The notes under the pieces: model-generated | What the model saw: only the letters and a program-made list of their open reading frames with translations | Database searches by the model: none | What the model was told of the DNA's origin: nothing | In this document: one piece after another, positions 6,678 through 13,542 of the stretch | Position numbering within the stretch: position 1 is the stretch's first letter | How the letters are laid out: the number at the start of each line of letters is the position of its first letter | Translations under genes and position numbers: made by a program | Source: Anaerolineae bacterium | Lineage (GTDB): Bacteria > Chloroflexota > Anaerolineae > Anaerolineales > E44-bin32 | DNA length: 14,804 nt | Reading direction: 5' to 3' | NCBI GenBank assembly: GCA_030598885.1 | Contig: JAUVOZ010000033.1 | Span: 1 to 14,804 of the forward strand

Positions 6678-7990
6678 CGCACCTCGATTGTTACCGAGAT
6701 GATCAATGCTTCTGGAGGGGTCAGCAAGTCGTCAATCGGTTGCCGGCCATTGAGCCCTTGGAGAAGATCGAGGCCTTGGATCACGCGACCGAAGATGGTC
6801 CGGCTGTTGTTCAACTCGGGGAGGGGTGTCAGCGTGATGAAGAACTGGCTGCCATTTGTCCCTGGTCCGGAACTGGTCAACGCAACCATTCCTGCTTCGT
6901 CGAAGGTAAGGGCGTCATCAATTTCAGTCTCGAAGTTATAACCTGGTCCACCAAACCCGGTGGCGCTTGGGTCTCCACTCTCTACCAATACGCCAGGTAT
7001 GACTCGGTGGAAAAGGTTGCCATCAAACCAGCCTTCATGAGCTAAAAAGACGAAGCTATTCACAGCCAGCGGGGCGAAATCAGGATACAGCTGGATGACG
7101 ACATCACCGGATTGCATGTGCAAATAAGCGGAATAAAGCATCCCATCTTCAAGTGACATAGGGGGGTAAGTTCTGTGCTGCTGTTCGGCTAATAGCTCAA
7201 GCCTAATGGAAGCTTCCAGGTTGGTTAAATTCGGTTCTAATCGAAATAGGAGACCGTTAAAGAAAATATATGGGGTTCCGGGAATGCCCGAAGCTATTGA
7301 CCCAAGGAAGGCGTCCTGCATTGTCTGCAGATAACGCCTGTTCTCAAGGTCATTTCGGAATTGTTGCACATCTAATTCAAGGTCCGAAGAGACGTTTATC
7401 AACCATTCTTGGAAGTCCTCAGGTGAGAGTGAAACCCATTCGATAAAGCGGGCGAAGAGCTGGTCATGCATGGCCCAGAAAGATCCCTGAGCCCCGGCTG
7501 CCTCCGCTGCTTGCCCAGCTAGCGAGGCTTTGTCATGAATTTGTAGTAGTGGAAAATGGCGAAAAATCACCCTCAGGTCTTCTGGATACCATTCTTCGAG
7601 TTGCGCCAACACGGGCGCAAGTTGAGCACAATAGGGTCATTGGTAGTCAGAGTACACCACCAGAGTAACAAGAGCGTCCTGTGGTCCTCGGCTCCAGTCA
7701 TCACCCGAGACTGGAGGAATGGGGACTAAAGTGGGAGTTGGGGGAGTGGGGATTGAAGTGGGTGGTATAGGTGACGAGGTGGAGGTCGGTCCAAGCCGGA
7801 CACTTGTGCGGGTGGGAACGGGTTGTGGAGAGGGAGCTACCGTGCCCTGAGAAGCACAGGCGGCGATCAATAGGGTAAGAAGCAACGCGGAAAGCAGGAA
7901 AGAAGATGTTTTATCAAATCGGTTGAGGCCCCAAGTTATCCTCCCCTTTAATTCTCGCTTGTTCGGTATACGCCGTTTGAAGGCCTTCAC
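6674..7990 (-). CDS. Selenocysteine-containing DsbA/thioredoxin-fold and cyclophilin fusion lipoprotein (UGA read as Sec)
   Basis: One 438-residue gene interrupted only by an in-frame TGA at 7639-7637. Before it: basic N-terminus, hydrophobic segment 31-44 and lipobox I42-A-A-C45, a Pro/Ser/Thr linker (about 50-95), then V-V-Y-S-D-Y-Q117. The TGA is codon 118 and is followed by P-Y-C121, so the redox motif would be U118-P-Y-C121. After it come the rest of a DsbA/Thioredoxin_4-like domain, with the cis-Pro motif G-T-P240-Y, and a cyclophilin-type prolyl isomerase from about 285 to the end (F327-H-R, N-G-S-Q-F-F-I-T at 379-386). It would act on exported proteins, anchored outside the membrane. 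The chosen GTG overlaps the SDR stop (GTGA) and has AAGGTGAG upstream; ATG 8014 is the alternative. A SECIS-like hairpin and nearby selC support Sec. A pseudogene or base error are the alternatives. Confidence 0.87.
7601..7620 (-). promoter_or_regulatory. Bacterial SECIS-like hairpin downstream of the Sec UGA
   Basis: On the - strand, 16 nt after the in-frame TGA, a perfect 7-bp stem (TTGCGCC pairing with GGCGCAA) closes a 6-nt loop, CGTGTT. The loop has G as its second base followed by U. Position, stem length, loop size and an early loop G agree with the general pattern of bacterial SECIS elements, which lie within the coding sequence just 3' of the UGA and recruit SelB. The hairpin is read directly; its function is inferred. 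Confidence 0.72.
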
Positions 7991-8706
7991 TCTCTCACCT
8001 TTGGACCATACCATTCTATCGGGAACACTTGACCAGTGACATATCGTGATTCATCGGAAGCCAGGAAGACGCAGAGACCTATGTGGTCCTCAGCCTTTAA
8101 CATCCGCGATTTATCTTCTTTAATTTGGGCTCGGAGTGCGGTATCCACCTTACCAGGCGCGATAGCATTGACCCTGATGTTATCATATTTGCCCTCTTCG
8201 GCGCATGCTTTGGTGTACCCAATTTGCCCGAACTTGCTGGCGCAGTATGCTGAAAGCAGAGAGTACCCTTGTAGCCCACCCAGGGAGGAGACATTGATGA
8301 TTGATCCCCCACCGGCATCTCGCATCGGTCGCCAAACGTGTTTGGTACAGAGAAATGTACCAATCAAGTTGACAGCCAGGATTGCCTCAAATGATCGCTT
8401 AGGGGTTCCCCATACTGGACGTATTCCGCCAATGCCGGCGTTGTTAACCAGGATATTTACTTGACCATAAGCTTCTATAGTTTCAGCGATCATGGATTTG
8501 ACTTGGACTTCATCGGTCACATCGCACAGGATTGGTAGGGCAGACTGATCTCGCCCATGAATCTCGTCAGTGATCTCTTGGAGTTCATCCCACGTGCGTG
8601 AGGCGACCACAACTTGGGCACCCTGCTCAGCAAAACCCGAGGCAATTGCTCGACCAATGCCACGCCCTCCACCGGTGATGATGGCAACCTTCTCCTTTAA
8701 TCTCAT
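7987..8706 (-). CDS. SDR-family NAD(P)-dependent oxidoreductase
   Basis: A 239-residue classical short-chain dehydrogenase/reductase. The cofactor motif T11-G-G-G-R-G-I-G18, D62 after the third strand, N88-N-A-G91, active-site N113, S140/S141, Y154 and K158 (Y-C-A-S-K) are all present. R37 after the second strand (V-V-A-S-R) suggests NADP(H) preference. Length is normal. The catalytic chemistry is reversible reduction of a carbonyl; the substrate cannot be told, and many homologues are annotated as 3-oxoacyl-ACP reductase-like or glucose dehydrogenase-like. It is the first gene of the operon with the Sec lipoprotein (4-bp GTGA overlap) and PrsW. The ATG has AGG 8 nt upstream, and an extended -10 promoter lies at 8733-8741. 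Confidence 0.92.
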   Translation of the reverse strand: MRLKEKVAIITGGGRGIGRAIASGFAEQGAQVVVASRTWDELQEITDEIHGRDQSALPILCDVTDEVQVKSMIAETIEAYGQVNILVNNAGIGGIRPVWGTPKRSFEAILAVNLIGTFLCTKHVWRPMRDAGGGSIINVSSLGGLQGYSLLSAYCASKFGQIGYTKACAEEGKYDNIRVNAIAPGKVDTALRAQIKEDKSRMLKAEDHIGLCVFLASDESRYVTGQVFPIEWYGPKVRE

Positions 8707-8732
8707 GGCGTTAACCTGTTGCAGATAGCTAG

Positions 8733-8741
8733 ATTGTAGCA
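8733..8741 (-). promoter_or_regulatory. Extended -10 promoter candidate for the SDR-selenoprotein-PrsW operon
   Basis: On the - strand, TGCTACAAT is an extended -10 element (TGn followed by TACAAT, 5 of 6 to consensus). It lies 26 bp before the SDR start codon, placing transcription start about 20 bp before it. There is no good -35 at the normal distance. It faces away from the selC promoter, so the 166-bp gap 8707-8872 is a divergent promoter region. Confidence 0.45.
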
Positions 8742-8831
8742 GGATTTGGTCGAAGCAGTCTCAGATACTGGGTTAATGTGCCGCAAACCGATGAGGTAGC
8801 CAAAGGAGCGAGTTCATCTCTCATTCATCCC

Positions 8832-8860
8832 TTGATTCCCTTTGGTCGATACGGTATCCT
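8832..8860 (+). promoter_or_regulatory. Promoter for selC
   Basis: TTGATT (8832-8837) and TATCCT (8855-8860) are separated by exactly 17 nt, each matching 4 of 6 consensus bases. Transcription would begin about 8867, leaving a leader of only a few nucleotides before the tRNA 5' end at 8873. Confidence 0.5.
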
Positions 8861-8872
8861 TAGAGGCCAATA

Positions 8873-8966
8873 GGGAGTGGTTGGGTCCCGGTGGGCTCCC
8901 CGGTCTTCAAAACCGGTGGCGGGCCGTTCAGCGGGCCGTGGTGGGTTCGACTCCCATCCACTCCCG
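8873..8966 (+). tRNA. selC: tRNA-Sec (anticodon UCA)
   Basis: The folded parts are clear: an 8-bp acceptor stem (8873-8880 with 8958-8965, perfectly paired), anticodon stem CCGGT/ACCGG (8900-8904, 8912-8916) with loop CTTCAAA and anticodon TCA (8907-8909), a long variable arm (8917-8940), and a 5-bp T stem around TTCGACT (8946-8952). The 8+5 acceptor/T-arm architecture and about 94-nt length are specific to bacterial selenocysteine tRNA, which is charged with Ser, converted to Sec and delivered to UGA by SelB. G8966 is the discriminator; the genome continues CCT, so the final A of CCA is not encoded. A selenoprotein-like gene lies less than 1.3 kb away on the other strand. selA, selB and selD are not in the window. 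Confidence 0.96.
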
Positions 8967-8989
8967 CCTTACTATTATTAAGGTTGGAT

Positions 8990-10207
8990 ATGGTTTCAGA
9001 GGATCATGTTGGTACTCCTAATCTGGTAGAACGTCTATTGCCGGAAGTACAGCGGGTCATGGCGGTTAACGACGTTACCGCAGGCGGACCGAAGCAGGGT
9101 TTTGCTGCGCGCTTCCGTGGTCGGTTGTATCGAGACTCAATAGAGGCGTACGATCAACTTAAGCCGATTTTCGCCCATGAGGATACAACATTGCTATTTC
9201 GGTCTAAGGGTGAGGAACACATTATCCTGGCCGTCCCTGGTCTAATCCAACCGAAGAGGTCAAATCCATGGGTTAATCTGGGTTTGTTCTTGTTGACGCT
9301 GTTGAGTATGTTGCTCTCAGGTGTGATGTATGGCTACCAAGGTCCTGTCGGCACAAATCTGGGTCAATTATTTCTCAACCTCTTGCGTCATCTAGATAGG
9401 GGCATTCCGTTCGCGATCAGTCTGCTGAGCATCTTGGCTGCTCATGAGTTTGGACACTATCTCGCCGCCCGGTATCACAATACAGAGGTAAGCCTACCGT
9501 TTTTTCTACCATTTCCCGGAAGTCCGTTTGGGACACTAGGGGCTTTTATCCAACTAAAGGAGCCCCCCCGCAATCGTCGGGTTCTGCTGGACATTGGACT
9601 GACCGGCCCACTCGCTGGATTGATTGTGGCGATTCCCATTCTGCTGCTTGGACTTTCGCTCTCCGAAGTAGGCGTCTTACCACTGAATGCTGAAGAAGCT
9701 TTTGGGCAGGTATTGGAAGGAAACTCTCTTTTTTACATTGGAATGAAGTTTCTTGTTACCCGAAGAATATTGCCAGCCCCAGTGGATTTTGGAGGTGTTA
9801 ACCCGGTGCTGTACTGGGTGCGATACATTTTCCTCGGTCTCCCAGTGCCCTATGGCGGACTGGATGTGTTCATGCATCCTATAGCGTGGGCGGGTTGGGC
9901 TGGTCTTTTAGTTACAGCTCTCAATCTGATTCCTGCCGGCCAATTTGATGGTGGCCATATAATCTATGTATTATTCGGTCGTCGCGCTGCCCGGTTATTA
10001 CCGTTTATCGTGGTGGCTTTGGTCATTATGGGGGTTGCCTGGCCTGGCTGGTATCTCTGGGCAGGGCTGATCTTCTTCTTGGGGAGAACATACGCCCAAC
10101 CATTGGACGATATCACCCCACTCGACCGGCGACGTAAGGCGCTGGCAATAGTCGGATTGATTATCTTTCTGCTGATCTTTACCCCTGTGCCCATGCGTAG
10201 TCTCTAG
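8990..10207 (+). CDS. M50-family site-2-protease-type membrane metallopeptidase
   Basis: A 405-residue multi-pass membrane protein. The zinc-binding motif H152-E-F-G-H156 lies in a transmembrane helix (A-I-S-L-L-S-I-L-A-A-H-E-F-G-H). The second conserved element N312-L-I-P-A-G-Q-F-D320-G-G-H supplies the third ligand, Asp320. An N-terminal cytoplasmic region of about 90 residues precedes the first membrane segment. Such proteases cut within the membrane during regulated proteolysis, but the target is unknown. The start ATG 8990 has AAGG 6 nt before it; the frame stays open upstream, but that part lies inside the tRNA gene, so an earlier GTG at 8891 is rejected. With no terminator in the 23 bp after selC, the two may share a transcript. 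Confidence 0.92.
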   Translation: MVSEDHVGTPNLVERLLPEVQRVMAVNDVTAGGPKQGFAARFRGRLYRDSIEAYDQLKPIFAHEDTTLLFRSKGEEHIILAVPGLIQPKRSNPWVNLGLFLLTLLSMLLSGVMYGYQGPVGTNLGQLFLNLLRHLDRGIPFAISLLSILAAHEFGHYLAARYHNTEVSLPFFLPFPGSPFGTLGAFIQLKEPPRNRRVLLDIGLTGPLAGLIVAIPILLLGLSLSEVGVLPLNAEEAFGQVLEGNSLFYIGMKFLVTRRILPAPVDFGGVNPVLYWVRYIFLGLPVPYGGLDVFMHPIAWAGWAGLLVTALNLIPAGQFDGGHIIYVLFGRRAARLLPFIVVALVIMGVAWPGWYLWAGLIFFLGRTYAQPLDDITPLDRRRKALAIVGLIIFLLIFTPVPMRSL

Positions 10208-10333
10208 ATGTGTCAGGCTGCATCGTGGACATTTGAATCTGTTTTTCTCTCATAACACCACGTACTCTTGGTTGCCTCCTGAATAATAAAATTTACGTGA
10301 AACTAGCTAAGCCATAGGAGATTATCTGTTCTC

Positions 10334-10362
10334 TAGCCATGAGGAGTAGAACCTCTTGGCTA
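10334..10362 (+). repeat. Inverted repeat / hairpin
   Basis: The arms TAGCCATGAGG and CCTCTTGGCTA form 10 base pairs with one T-T mismatch around a 7-nt loop. No T-run follows on the + strand, so it is not an obvious intrinsic terminator. It lies 127 bp after the M50 gene and could be an RNA end, a processing site or part of a structured leader. Confidence 0.6.
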
Positions 10363-10512
10363 CACTTTACCCGGCGATACTTGAAAACCAGTATTACGGT
10401 ATGCTTGGTCCCTGTCGGTTGGGTATCTAGGATCACTTAGGGACTCCTTCTTGGAGTATGTTGGGTGCGGAAACGATTTGAATTTTGTCCGTCTGGTAGC
10501 GTTATTAAGTTC

Positions 10513-10521
10513 TGGTATACT
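10513..10521 (+). promoter_or_regulatory. Extended -10 promoter candidate for the cobalamin-enzyme operon
   Basis: TGGTATACT is an extended -10 (TGn plus TATACT, 5 of 6). It would start a transcript near 10528, with a leader of about 140 nt before the GTG at 10669. No good -35 was seen. A second TATACT at 10611-10616 is an alternative without -35 support. Confidence 0.4.
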
Positions 10522-10668
10522 AACTGTAACCCCTGAAGAAATACTTCCTCTCGCCGCGTAGCAGGGACCACACACAAGCAGATCTTCTGCGTTCGTAAAA
10601 AATGCCGGCTTATACTTGCTGCCACATTGGGCTGAAGGTACGTCGGCCTATCGAATATGGAGTTATTT

Positions 10669-12324
10669 GTGACTGATGCACACCCAAGCCCGGGTAAGGT
10701 GGTTGCTGGAGCCCTAGGCGAGTGTGTGCACATTGCTGGGGTGGTAAGCTTCCTACGCTTGGCTGAGGCCGCTGGTTGGAAGACGGTCTTCTTGGGTCCA
10801 GCGGTTTCTGTGGAGGACTTTCTCCAAGCCGTCCAGCGTGAGGGAGCTGATCTGGTAGGAGTCTCCTATCGACTGACGCCTGAGACCGGTGAACGTCTTT
10901 TGGGTGAGTTCGCCGAAGCGGTCGATGAGATGCACACTGCCGGAGTACGATTTGCATTTGGCGGTACACCGCCTGTAGCTGAACGAGCGAGGAAGCTTGG
11001 TTTCTTTGAACGCGTCTTCGACGGAAATCAACCGGCAGAGGTCGTACTCGCTTATCTTAAGGGACAGATCCAAGCTGAGGGGAAAGAGGTGGATTACCCC
11101 CAAACTACGATCGAGCGTATTGCTTGGAAGGATCCTTTTCCATTATTGCGCCACCACTTCGGTCTGCCCACTATGGAGGCTACTATTACCGGCATTGAGC
11201 AAATCGCCGAAGCTGGTGTACTGGATGTGATCTCACTCGGCATCGACCAGGATGCTCAAGAAAAATTTTTCCATCCAGAACGTCAAGACCCTCGTGCCCG
11301 AGGGGCTGGTGGTGTGCCTGTGCGCTCACCTAAAGACTACCATTCCCTCTACCAGGCAAGCCGGCGGGGGAATTTTCCCCTGGTACGCACATACTCTGGC
11401 ACCGACGATTTTATTAAGCTGGCGGAGATGTACGTCAAGACGATCAACATCGCTTGGTGTGCTATCCCCCTTTTCTGGTTTAACCAGATGGATGGTCGAG
11501 GTCCTTGGGACCTGGAAGGGTCGATCAACGAGCACCAGCGGGTTATGGCATGGTATGGGGAGCGCGAGATCCCAGTTGAGCTCAACGAGCCCCACCATTG
11601 GGGGATGCGCGATGCACCGGATGTGATCTTTGTGGTCTCTGCGTACCTTGCAGCTTGCAATGCTCGCGCTTTCGGGGTGTCTGATTACATTGCCCAAATG
11701 ATGTTCAACAGTCCCGCAGGTCTTTCTGATTCGATGGACTTAGCCAAGATGCTAGCTTGCTTGAAAATGATCGAGCCTTTGGCAGGTCCTGACTTCCGAA
11801 TTTGGCGTCAGACGCGAACCGGCTTATTGAGTTACCCGCTCGATCCTACCGAGGCTCAAGCACATCTTTCAACTAGCATCTATTTACAAATGGCGCTGCG
11901 CCCTCACATTGTCCACATCGTCGGTCATACTGAAGCTCATCATGCGGCGACAGCCGCGGATGTGATCGTGGCATGCAGCCTAGCCAGACGGGCGATAGCC
12001 AACGGGTTAAATGGCGTTCCAGATATGACTGATGACCACACGGTGCAGGCGCGGGTTGGAGAATTGGTAGCCGAAGCTCAAATCACACTGAATGCTATTA
12101 TTGGCTTGGCGTCGTCCGACATTACCGAGCCACTTACTGATCCGACCACCCTTGCGCGGGCGGTGTCGGTGGGCATCCTGGACGCACCTCATCTACGCAA
12201 TAATCCCTTCGCTCTAGGTAGTATTGTGACACGGTTCGATCAACGTGGTGCTAGCCAGTCTGTCGATCCGGAGAGCAATGAATTTCTCTCCGAGGCGGAA
12301 CGTATCGTTAAATTAGGACTGTAG
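10669..12324 (+). CDS. Cobalamin-binding protein with mutase-like C-terminal barrel
   Basis: About 551 residues. The N-terminal ~125 residues resemble a B12-binding Rossmann domain: K10-V-V-A-G-A-L, then C19-V-H21-I-A-G24 at the place of the cobalt-ligand motif DxHxxG, followed by F-L-G-P-A-V, G-V-S-Y-R-L and F-G-G-T-P-P. The remaining ~420 residues look like a TIM-barrel partner of glutamate-mutase-E/aminomutase type (I-V-G-H-T-E-A-H-H-A-A-T-A-A-D-V-I-V-A in a late strand-helix unit). This suggests a B12-dependent carbon-skeleton or amino mutase in one chain, but the reaction is not established; annotation as a methionine-synthase-like protein is possible. GTG 10669 is chosen because GGAG lies 6 nt upstream; ATG 10657 adds four residues but has no ribosome site. 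It is followed by an opine-dehydrogenase-like gene 105 bp later. Confidence 0.72.
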   Translation: MTDAHPSPGKVVAGALGECVHIAGVVSFLRLAEAAGWKTVFLGPAVSVEDFLQAVQREGADLVGVSYRLTPETGERLLGEFAEAVDEMHTAGVRFAFGGTPPVAERARKLGFFERVFDGNQPAEVVLAYLKGQIQAEGKEVDYPQTTIERIAWKDPFPLLRHHFGLPTMEATITGIEQIAEAGVLDVISLGIDQDAQEKFFHPERQDPRARGAGGVPVRSPKDYHSLYQASRRGNFPLVRTYSGTDDFIKLAEMYVKTINIAWCAIPLFWFNQMDGRGPWDLEGSINEHQRVMAWYGEREIPVELNEPHHWGMRDAPDVIFVVSAYLAACNARAFGVSDYIAQMMFNSPAGLSDSMDLAKMLACLKMIEPLAGPDFRIWRQTRTGLLSYPLDPTEAQAHLSTSIYLQMALRPHIVHIVGHTEAHHAATAADVIVACSLARRAIANGLNGVPDMTDDHTVQARVGELVAEAQITLNAIIGLASSDITEPLTDPTTLARAVSVGILDAPHLRNNPFALGSIVTRFDQRGASQSVDPESNEFLSEAERIVKLGL

Positions 12325-12429
12325 AGAGCATGAGTGAACTCGCAGACAACCATATTGTTCTGAGCCGCGGTGATTAACGCATTGGATGAAAGAGCTAATC
12401 TTGAAGCATAAAGGTAGCCAGGGAGTGTC

Positions 12430-13542
12430 ATGAGTAAGAAAGTTGCATTTACAGTGATCGGTGCCGGCAATGGCGGTAAAGCCATGGCAGCCCATTTGGG
12501 TTTGATGGGTTTTCCGGTCACGCTCTATAACCGCACCGCTGCCAGAGTCGAAGCAATTAAAGAGTTGGGAGGCATTAAGCTCGAGAGTTATGAGGGTGGC
12601 CCGCGCGGCTTTGGAAAATTGGAGAAGGTTACTTCTCATATGGCCGAGGCTTTGGCCGAGGCTGACATTGTTATGGTGGTGGTGCCTTCATCGGCGCACA
12701 GGGATATTGCACTCTCTGCCGCTCCCCATCTACGGGATGGTCAGATTATTGTGCTTCATCCAGGAAGGACCTGTGGTGCTATTGAGTTTAAAAAGGTGAT
12801 GCGAGATGCCGGGTGCTCGGCCAACGTGACGATCGCCGAAGCTGAGACTTTTATTTACGCCAGCCGATCGGAAGGACCGGCTGAAGCCCGAATCTTTCGC
12901 ATCAAGAATGCTGTACCTCTGGCGGCGTTACCAGCGACTCGAACAAAAAAGGTGCTGGGTGTGATAAGCAAGGCTTATCCTGAGTTCATTGACGGGGTTA
13001 ACGTCTTGCACACCAGTCTTAACAACATGGGCGCTATTTTCCATCCAGCAATTTCGTTACTGAACGCTGGAAGGATCGAATCAACCGGAGGTGAGTTTCA
13101 GTTCTACGTCGATGGGGTGACGCCCTCCACGGCGCGGGTGCTGGAGGTATTGGACCGAGAGCGAGTGACTGTGGCTGCGGCGATCGGCGTGCGCGCTCGC
13201 ACCGCAATGGAATGGCTCAAGCTGGCTTATAACGTTTCAGGAGATGATCTCTTCCAGGCGATACAGAACCAGACCGGCTACTACGGGATCAAGGCGCCCA
13301 GTACTTTAAATCATCGCTACATCTTCGAGGATATCCCAATGAGCCTGGTGCCGATTGCTTCTCTGGCGAAGCGTTATGGTGTGTCGGTTCGGGGTATTGA
13401 CAGCATCATCCGATTGGCATGCTTCGTCCATCACACTGACTACTGGCGGCGAGGCCGAACATTGGATAAATTAGGCATCGGGCAATTGAGTGTCTCCGAA
13501 TTGGCTCGCTATGTGAACGAGGAAGAGGATTACAATTTATGA
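12430..13542 (+). CDS. NAD(P)-dependent octopine/nopaline (opine) dehydrogenase-like protein
   Basis: A 370-residue two-domain dehydrogenase. The N-terminal Rossmann fold shows V9-I-G-A-G-N-G-G16 and a hydrophobic strand V81-M-V-V-V-P-S-S-A-H. The C-terminal helical domain carries N198-N-M-G-A-I-F-H205-P206, where His205 corresponds to the conserved active-site region of opine dehydrogenases. Known members condense an amino acid with a 2-oxo acid by NAD(P)H-dependent reductive amination, or the reverse. Its place after a B12 enzyme suggests a linked step on an amino-acid-like compound. The ATG has GGGAG 4 nt upstream. The stop overlaps the next gene's start by ATGA (13539-13542). Family is firm; substrate is unknown, and an unrelated oxidoreductase role is possible. 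Confidence 0.88.
   Translation: MSKKVAFTVIGAGNGGKAMAAHLGLMGFPVTLYNRTAARVEAIKELGGIKLESYEGGPRGFGKLEKVTSHMAEALAEADIVMVVVPSSAHRDIALSAAPHLRDGQIIVLHPGRTCGAIEFKKVMRDAGCSANVTIAEAETFIYASRSEGPAEARIFRIKNAVPLAALPATRTKKVLGVISKAYPEFIDGVNVLHTSLNNMGAIFHPAISLLNAGRIESTGGEFQFYVDGVTPSTARVLEVLDRERVTVAAAIGVRARTAMEWLKLAYNVSGDDLFQAIQNQTGYYGIKAPSTLNHRYIFEDIPMSLVPIASLAKRYGVSVRGIDSIIRLACFVHHTDYWRRGRTLDKLGIGQLSVSELARYVNEEEDYNL

Larger units (their letters stand above)
10208..10668 (+). other. Long intergenic region with several inverted repeats
   Basis: About 460 bp with no convincing gene on either strand. It contains a strong hairpin (10334-10362), a weaker one (10377-10394, ATACT/AGTAT), a 6-bp pair GTCCCT/AGGGAC (10408-10413 and 10439-10444) whose 3' arm overlaps a 5-bp hairpin ACTCC-TTCTT-GGAGT (10443-10457), and an extended -10 promoter candidate at 10513. 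No known cobalamin riboswitch core was recognised, although the downstream gene binds B12. A structured leader or small RNA is possible but unproven. Confidence 0.4.

Noticed and set aside
7612..8014. Two separate genes, or a frameshifted pseudogene, at the lipoprotein/isomerase junction
   Set aside because: Both halves are in the same frame, the only interruption is one TGA at a redox Cys position, both halves keep intact domains, and selC plus a SECIS-like hairpin are nearby.
8891..8989. N-terminal extension of the M50 protease starting at GTG 8891
   Set aside because: These bases are the body of the tRNA-Sec gene; ATG 8990 has its own ribosome site and begins the protein-like sequence.
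10208..10252. Terminator after the M50 gene at the T-run near 10241
   Set aside because: A short T5 tract exists but no convincing stem directly precedes it.
10528..10668. Cobalamin riboswitch or T-box leader
   Set aside because: Neither a B12-box-like core nor the T-box consensus could be recognised; GCAGGGACCAC at 10561 only loosely resembles part of a T-box.
10360..10733. Small - strand ORFs (71 and 98 codons) upstream of and into the cobalamin gene
   Set aside because: No recognisable protein pattern, no ribosome site, and they overlap each other and the start of a well-supported + strand gene.
12330..12377. 15-codon ORF between the cobalamin gene and the opine-dehydrogenase-like gene
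   Set aside because: Too short to judge and no supporting pattern; most likely chance.
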